A DNA stretch of 5,666 nucleotides from FEN-680 sp036845225 (GTDB taxonomy: Bacteria; Actinomycetota; Geothermincolia; Fen-727; Anoxymicrobiaceae), in the NCBI GenBank assembly GCA_036845225.1, contig DAIUEJ010000071.1, positions 1 to 5,666 of the forward strand, in the 5' to 3' direction. Shown here piece by piece: positions 1 through 2,806 of the stretch; position 1 is the stretch's first letter, and every line of letters starts with the position of its first letter. The translations under genes were made by a program, and so were the position numbers. Below the pieces are notes generated by a model, which saw nothing but the letters and a program-made list of their open reading frames with translations, ran no database searches and had not been told where the DNA came from.

Positions 1-66
1 CGGAGCCACGGCCTTGAGGATCGCCAGGACGACAACAAAAGCCCCTGCCCGCTTTCTCACCGGCAT
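1..66 (-). CDS. N-terminus of membrane or secreted protein (partial, runs off left edge)
   Basis: Only the first 22 codons are in the window. An ATG at 66-64 is preceded by AAAGGAG at 74-80 with 7 nt spacing, the best ribosome binding site in the window. The peptide starts M-P-V-R-K-R and continues into the hydrophobic run AGAFVVVLAILKAVA. That is the positive N-region plus hydrophobic core of a signal peptide or signal anchor. The product is therefore inferred to be exported or membrane-bound, but nothing more can be said without the rest of the gene. It follows the radical SAM gene in the same direction after a 221 bp gap that contains a promoter candidate, so it may be transcribed separately. 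An 11 bp inverted repeat has one arm in codons 12-15 and the other upstream of the ribosome binding site. Confidence 0.75.
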   Translation of the reverse strand, partial: MPVRKRAGAFVVVLAILKAVAP

Positions 67-94
67 TGCAATGCTCCTTTGCCGTCGTCCTGGC
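23..94. repeat. 11 bp perfect inverted repeat bracketing a start codon
   Basis: GCCAGGACGAC at 23-33 has its exact reverse complement at 84-94. In the minus-strand transcript the 5' arm lies upstream of the ribosome binding site and the 3' arm lies inside the coding region. Pairing would enclose the ribosome binding site (74-80) and the ATG (64-66) in a loop of about 50 nt. Confidence 0.6.
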
Positions 95-105
95 TTTTTC
101 TTCCT

Positions 106-133
106 CTCATAGATGGTTTCGTGCCGATAACAA
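106..133 (-). promoter_or_regulatory. candidate sigma70-type promoter for the left-edge gene
   Basis: On the minus strand, TTGTTA (128-133) and TATGAG (106-111) are separated by 16 nt, and each hexamer matches the consensus at 4 of 6 positions. A start near position 99 would give a 5' leader of about 33 nt that includes the ribosome binding site and the upstream arm of the inverted repeat. The match is modest and was found by eye. Confidence 0.35.
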
Positions 134-240
134 GCTGTCCTGAATAGCGCAACGGGGTTATCTACGCCCGGCGGACGTCTGATAAAGAGGTACCCCGACA
201 GGTAGGAACCACGGGAAAGGGCAATACTTCGATTGCGGCG

Positions 241-262
241 CGGTCGATTCCGCCAACGACCG
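241..262 (-). other. small hairpin downstream of the radical SAM gene
   Basis: CGGTCG (241-246) pairs with CGACCG (257-262), and TT/AA extends the stem past a single bulged base around a CCGCC (plus-strand) loop. It begins about 25 nt after the radical SAM stop codon. No U-run follows it on the minus strand, so it is not a canonical intrinsic terminator. It may still mark the 3' end of the transcript. No other terminator was seen between 67 and 287. Confidence 0.3.
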
Positions 263-287
263 GCATCCTGCTGAAAGCCTGGATCTG

Positions 288-1625
288 CTAGGAAACGCTT
301 GTTCCGGCTGCCGGCTCCTGCACCCCGAGGCTCTGGGACCTCGCCGCCACCACGGTCTGGCGGTAGAGGAGGTTGAAAGCGAGCCAGTAAGGCCAGTGCC
401 GACGCCAGGACATCCTCTTGAGGATCGACCTGTAGGAGTAGAAGTCGCGGTGCAGCTGGTGAGTGTTGTCGAAAAGCTGCTGCGGGCCCATCTTCATGGG
501 CTGATAGACCACGTGGCTGTCCCACGAGCTGTCGAGCCAGAACGTCTTGTCATGCAGCCGATTCTCCTCGAGCAACTGCTTGTAGAGGCGGGTGCCCGGG
601 TACGGCGTGAGGTTCGCGAACTGGGCTACCTGTATCTTGTTCTTGATCGCGAACTGGAGCGTCTCGGCAAACGTTGAGTCGTCGTCTCCGTCAAAGCCGA
701 ACACGAAAGCCCCCATCACGGGGATCTTGTATTTCTTGAGAAGGGCCAGCGCCTCGTCGTACTTCTCGACTTTGTTCTGGCGCTTTCCCATCTCGGCCAG
801 GCTGCCAGGCGAGAGCGTCTCGAGGCCGATAAAAAGAAAACGGCAGCCGCTCTCGGCTGCCAGCGCCACCAGCTCCTCGTCGCCCGCGATCGTGATCGAC
901 GCCTGCGACCCCCAGAGTATCTTCATGGGGATGAGGGCTTTGAAAAGCTCCTTGGCGCGCGAAGGATGGGCGGCGATGTTGTCGTCGATGAAAGGCACCA
1001 CCTTCTTGCGCATGAGGTTCCCCCGCGAGAGCTCCTCCACCTCCGCCAGCACGCTGTCGGTGTCCCGCATGCGGATCCTGCGCCCGTTGAACTCGGTGAC
1101 CGAGCAGAAGTTGCAGTGGTGCGGGCACCCGCGAGAGGTCTGGACGCTGTTGGCGCTCCAGTACCGATTGGTCTCGATCAGGTCTCTTCTGGGCATGAGC
1201 GGACGGTTGAAGTCCTCGAACTCCTCCTGGTGATAGATCGGCTGGAGCCGGCCCGCCTCGGCATCGGCGACCACCCGCGGCCAGATCTCCTCGGCCTCGC
1301 CCGTGACGACCGCGTCGGCGTGTGCCAGCGCCTCCTCAGGCAGCATGGAAGCATGGATACCCCCCATCACCACTGTGGCGCCCAGGGCGCGGTACCTGTC
1401 AGCGATGTCGTAGGCCCGCGGAGCGGTGGCCGTCATACAACTGATCCCGACCAGGTCGGGAACGTGGCTGAAATCGATCGGCCCGACGCTTTCGTCGATT
1501 ATCCGCACGTCGACGCCTTCAGGCGTGTGCGCCGCGAGATACATGAGGCCGAGCGGGGCGAGGAGGCCCTTGTCAAAAAGGTAAGTCTCGCCGTTCTTGG
1601 TGGGGGCAATGAGGTGTACTTTCAT
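288..1625 (-). CDS. B12-binding domain-containing radical SAM protein
   Basis: This is a cytoplasmic radical SAM enzyme of 445 residues. Residues 1-130 form a cobalamin-binding-type Rossmann fold, with GGIHA at 88-92 and VTGEAEE at 107-113. It lacks the DxHxxG cobalamin-ligand motif, as is usual in this superfamily. The radical SAM core carries the 4Fe-4S motif CPHHCNFC (Cys167, 171, 174), then FIDDN at 212-216, GLETL at 267-271 and PYPGTRLY at 341-348. The C-terminal part ends with an FYSYRSIL segment (395-402) and resembles the DUF4070-type tail seen in HpnP-like relatives. Substrates in this superfamily range from lipids and hopanoids to antibiotics, so the reaction is not predicted. The chosen ATG begins MKVHLIAP, the typical family N-terminus. 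A longer reading frame to 1697 would only translate the upstream hairpin. The ribosome binding site GAGGA lies unusually close to the ATG (2-3 nt). The gene follows the RRM gene by 81 bp. Confidence 0.93.
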   Translation of the reverse strand: MKVHLIAPTKNGETYLFDKGLLAPLGLMYLAAHTPEGVDVRIIDESVGPIDFSHVPDLVGISCMTATAPRAYDIADRYRALGATVVMGGIHASMLPEEALAHADAVVTGEAEEIWPRVVADAEAGRLQPIYHQEEFEDFNRPLMPRRDLIETNRYWSANSVQTSRGCPHHCNFCSVTEFNGRRIRMRDTDSVLAEVEELSRGNLMRKKVVPFIDDNIAAHPSRAKELFKALIPMKILWGSQASITIAGDEELVALAAESGCRFLFIGLETLSPGSLAEMGKRQNKVEKYDEALALLKKYKIPVMGAFVFGFDGDDDSTFAETLQFAIKNKIQVAQFANLTPYPGTRLYKQLLEENRLHDKTFWLDSSWDSHVVYQPMKMGPQQLFDNTHQLHRDFYSYRSILKRMSWRRHWPYWLAFNLLYRQTVVAARSQSLGVQEPAAGTSVS

Positions 1626-1653
1626 GATCCTCGAATCAATCTTGAGTCGTCTT

Positions 1654-1699
1654 GTGTGTCCGGCCGGCGGGACGTCACCATGCCGCCGGACCGGCACAC
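1654..1699. other. long bulged stem-loop between the RRM and radical SAM genes
   Basis: Arms of 17 nt at 1654-1670 and 1683-1699 pair over 16 positions. One single-base bulge sits on each side (T1659 and A1690), and the loop is 12 nt. On the minus strand the stem begins 7 nt after the RRM stop codon and ends 28 nt before the radical SAM start, with no U-run behind it. On the plus strand it is followed by TTTTCTT, so it could stop antisense transcription. In the sense mRNA it more likely acts as a stability or processing element, or as a spacer between the two genes. Confidence 0.7.
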
Positions 1700-1706
1700 T
1701 TTTCTT

Positions 1707-1982
1707 CTAGTAGCGGTAGTCGGAACGCTGTGGACGCTCCTCCCTGGGCCTCGCCTCGTTCACGTTCAGCGCCCGGCCGCCGATGTCCTTGCCGTTAAGG
1801 CCTTCGATCGCCGCTTTCGCTTCAGTGGCATCGCCCATCTCGACAAAGCCGAATCCCTTCGACCTGCCCGTGCTGCGGTCGATGATAATATCGGCCGACT
1901 CCACGGCACCGAACTCGCCGAACGCCGTCCTCAGCTCATCCTCGGTAAGAGAATAGGAGAGATTCCCTACATATATCCTCAT
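1707..1982 (-). CDS. RRM-domain RNA-binding protein (bacterial Rbp type)
   Basis: A single RNA recognition motif fills nearly all of this 91-residue cytoplasmic protein. RNP2 is IYVGNL at residues 3-8 and RNP1 is KGFGFVEM at 42-49, with the RNA-stacking aromatics Y4, F44 and F46 all present. The domain ends near residue 77 and is followed by a short charged tail (ARPREERPQRSDYRY) without glycine-rich repeats. This is the usual size and layout of small bacterial RRM proteins. In cyanobacteria these are often cold-induced and act on mRNA, but the target here is unknown. The ATG is preceded by GAAGGGGGTG (1991-2000) with 8 nt spacing. A strong intrinsic terminator hairpin sits only 25 nt upstream of the start codon, within what would be the leader if the extended -10 promoter candidate near 2100 is used. 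The stop is followed directly by a long hairpin. Confidence 0.95.
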   Translation of the reverse strand: MRIYVGNLSYSLTEDELRTAFGEFGAVESADIIIDRSTGRSKGFGFVEMGDATEAKAAIEGLNGKDIGGRALNVNEARPREERPQRSDYRY

Positions 1983-2007
1983 ATGTCTTACACCCCCTTC
2001 GCATAAT

Positions 2008-2039
2008 AAAAAAGGCCCCCGAGAGACGCTCCCGGGGAC
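2008..2039 (-). terminator. intrinsic terminator just upstream of the RRM gene
   Basis: On the minus strand CCCCGGGAG (2037-2029) pairs with CTCTCGGGG (2025-2017) through one G-U pair and a 3 nt loop, and two more pairs extend the base. CC and six Ts (2013-2008) follow directly. This is a canonical Rho-independent terminator. It lies 25 nt before the RRM ATG and about 170 nt after the lipoprotein stop. It could end lipoprotein transcripts or act as an attenuator in the RRM leader. Confidence 0.85.
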
Positions 2040-2096
2040 ACTAACACGAACCTAAGAACTCTAACTCACGGTCGATGATACCACGATTCAATCCTC

Positions 2097-2106
2097 ATGT
2101 ATAACA
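2097..2106 (-). promoter_or_regulatory. candidate extended -10 promoter for the RRM gene
   Basis: The minus strand reads TGTTATACAT, which contains TG-n-TATACA, an extended -10 element with 5 of 6 matches to TATAAT (hexamer at 2098-2103). No good -35 hexamer lies upstream, which extended -10 promoters tolerate. The start would be near 2090, giving a leader of about 108 nt that contains the terminator hairpin. Confidence 0.4.
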
Positions 2107-2137
2107 AGCAACTAGTTTTTTTGGTGCAGCATCCCCG

Positions 2138-2196
2138 ACGCAAAAAAGGGGTCAAACCACTTTTTTGCGTTTTGCAGAAAAGGAAGTCCGACCCCT
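2138..2196 (-). repeat. two overlapping inverted repeats after the lipoprotein gene (possible terminator)
   Basis: Pair A is a perfect 11 bp repeat, ACGCAAAAAAG (2138-2148) with CTTTTTTGCGT (2160-2170), extended by GGT/ACC across one mismatch. Pair B is AGGGGTC (2147-2153) with GACCCCT (2190-2196), and two further pairs lie beyond a 2 nt mismatch. On the minus strand pair B is followed by six Ts (2147-2142), as in an intrinsic terminator with a long loop. One arm of A lies inside the loop of B and the other outside, so the two exclude each other or form a pseudoknot. The element starts 15 nt after the lipoprotein stop. Confidence 0.65.
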
Positions 2197-2211
2197 CTTC
2201 TCGTCTCATTC

Positions 2212-2637
2212 TTACTTGCCCGGCGAAACCGCCGTTTTCAGATCCTGCAGAGCGGTCAGGAACTGCTGCCCCGCGGCCAGCACGGAGCTTATGTTCTGTT
2301 CCAGCGACTGGGAGCTCGAGATGTTCTGGATGGAGCTCTTCAGGTTGTCGTACGCAGTCTTGACGTCCGCGAACTGGACGTTCTTCACGTCCTGCGCGGC
2401 CGCCGCTGTCGTGTCGTACTGGGCGCCGATCTTCTTCCACGCGGCCTGGAAGCTGTCGAGCGACTTGTAAGTCGCGGGGTTCAACAGCGCCGACATGTCG
2501 GTCTTCAGTTGCTGGACGTCCGCGGAGAGGTTCTGCTCGGCCTGCTGCTGCGAGTTGTTGCAGCCGGCGAGCACCGCCGTGAGCGTGAGAGTGAACAACA
2601 GGACCAATACCAGAGCGATTGCCTTCTTCAACTTCAC
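2212..2637 (-). CDS. small putative lipoprotein of unknown function
   Basis: The product has about 141 residues. A lysine-containing N-region (KLKK) and a hydrophobic core (AIALVLVLLFTLTLTAV) are followed by the lipobox LAGC, with the lipidated cysteine at residue 26 from the GTG start. Signal peptidase II cleavage would leave a mature part of about 116 residues. It is rich in Ala, Gln, Ser, Asn and Lys, has no further cysteines and looks largely alpha-helical. I recognise no domain. The start is ambiguous: TTG at 2640, GTG at 2637 and TTG at 2631 are all in frame. AGGAGG (2641-2646) abuts the first, is 3 nt from GTG and 9 nt from the last. GTG is preferred because it overlaps the stop of a possible leader reading frame as GTGA. 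Its neighbours are a secreted repeat protein upstream and the RRM gene downstream. It may be an envelope-associated protein. Confidence 0.82.
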   Translation of the reverse strand: MKLKKAIALVLVLLFTLTLTAVLAGCNNSQQQAEQNLSADVQQLKTDMSALLNPATYKSLDSFQAAWKKIGAQYDTTAAAAQDVKNVQFADVKTAYDNLKSSIQNISSSQSLEQNISSVLAAGQQFLTALQDLKTAVSPGK

Positions 2638-2717
2638 CAACCTCCTCTGCCGCCGCCGTCACGTGTCGTGTAAAAGGCTTGGGGCGGGACTTTCGCCCCG
2701 CCCCAAGTGTACTGCAA
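2634..2717 (-). CDS. possible 27-codon leader peptide ahead of the lipoprotein (speculative)
   Basis: A TTG at 2717-2715 is preceded by AGGAGG (2726-2731) with 8 nt spacing. The frame stays open for 27 codons to a TGA at 2636-2634. That TGA overlaps the lipoprotein GTG in the form GTGA, an arrangement typical of translational coupling. An in-frame GTG at 2726 is an alternative start. The frame runs straight through the terminator hairpin (2678-2707), so translating ribosomes would prevent it folding. The predicted peptide is glycine-rich and low in complexity, with no recognisable motif. It could easily be a chance reading frame in a GC-rich spacer. Confidence 0.2.
   Translation of the reverse strand: MQYTWGGAKVPPQAFYTTRDGGGRGGW
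2671..2707 (-). terminator. intrinsic terminator with GAAA tetraloop upstream of the lipoprotein
   Basis: CTTGGGGCGGG and CCCGCCCCAAG (arms at 2678-2688 and 2697-2707) pair perfectly over 11 bp. A G-U pair and a C-G pair close a GAAA tetraloop on the minus strand, for a 13 bp stem. CC and TTTT follow (2677-2672). The U-run is short but the stem is very stable. It lies 100 nt after the large gene's stop and only about 34 nt before the lipoprotein start, so it either ends the large gene's transcript or controls read-through into the lipoprotein. Confidence 0.8.
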
Positions 2718-2731
2718 CCCCCGCACCTCCT

Positions 2732-2749
2732 GCTATGGCATGCCATAGC
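2732..2749. promoter_or_regulatory. 18 bp perfect palindrome, candidate operator
   Basis: GCTATGGCATGCCATAGC is identical to its reverse complement across all 18 bases. It lies in the 166 bp spacer between the large secreted protein and the lipoprotein, immediately upstream of an AGGAGG. A gapless palindrome of this length fits a dimeric repressor site better than an RNA hairpin, because a hairpin would need to sacrifice central bases for the loop. No convincing promoter hexamers were seen next to it, so the role is inferred. Confidence 0.5.
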
Positions 2750-2806
2750 CCCCACACCATTTCGAGCGCGCCTTTGTGTGCCAGCCGGGCGCGCAGTCCT
2801 CAAGGT

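Noticed and set aside
592..1233. Plus-strand open frame of 213 codons
   Set aside because: Antisense to the radical SAM core, including the cysteine motif. It has no domain and no convincing ribosome binding site.
1626..1697. Upstream-extended start of the radical SAM gene
   Set aside because: The extra 24 residues translate the bulged hairpin and spacer. The family N-terminus is MKVHLIAP at 1625, and the extension has no family-like sequence.
966..2006. Plus-strand open frame of 346 codons
   Set aside because: It runs antisense through the RRM gene and the N-terminal half of the radical SAM gene, both of which have intact family motifs. The predicted protein has no recognisable domain and is typical of shadow frames in GC-rich DNA.
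2066..2803. Minus-strand open frame of 245 codons overlapping the lipoprotein in another frame
   Set aside because: It spans the terminator, the lipoprotein and the repeats downstream. Its composition is Arg/Gly-rich without domain features, whereas the overlapping lipoprotein has a clear signal peptide and lipobox.
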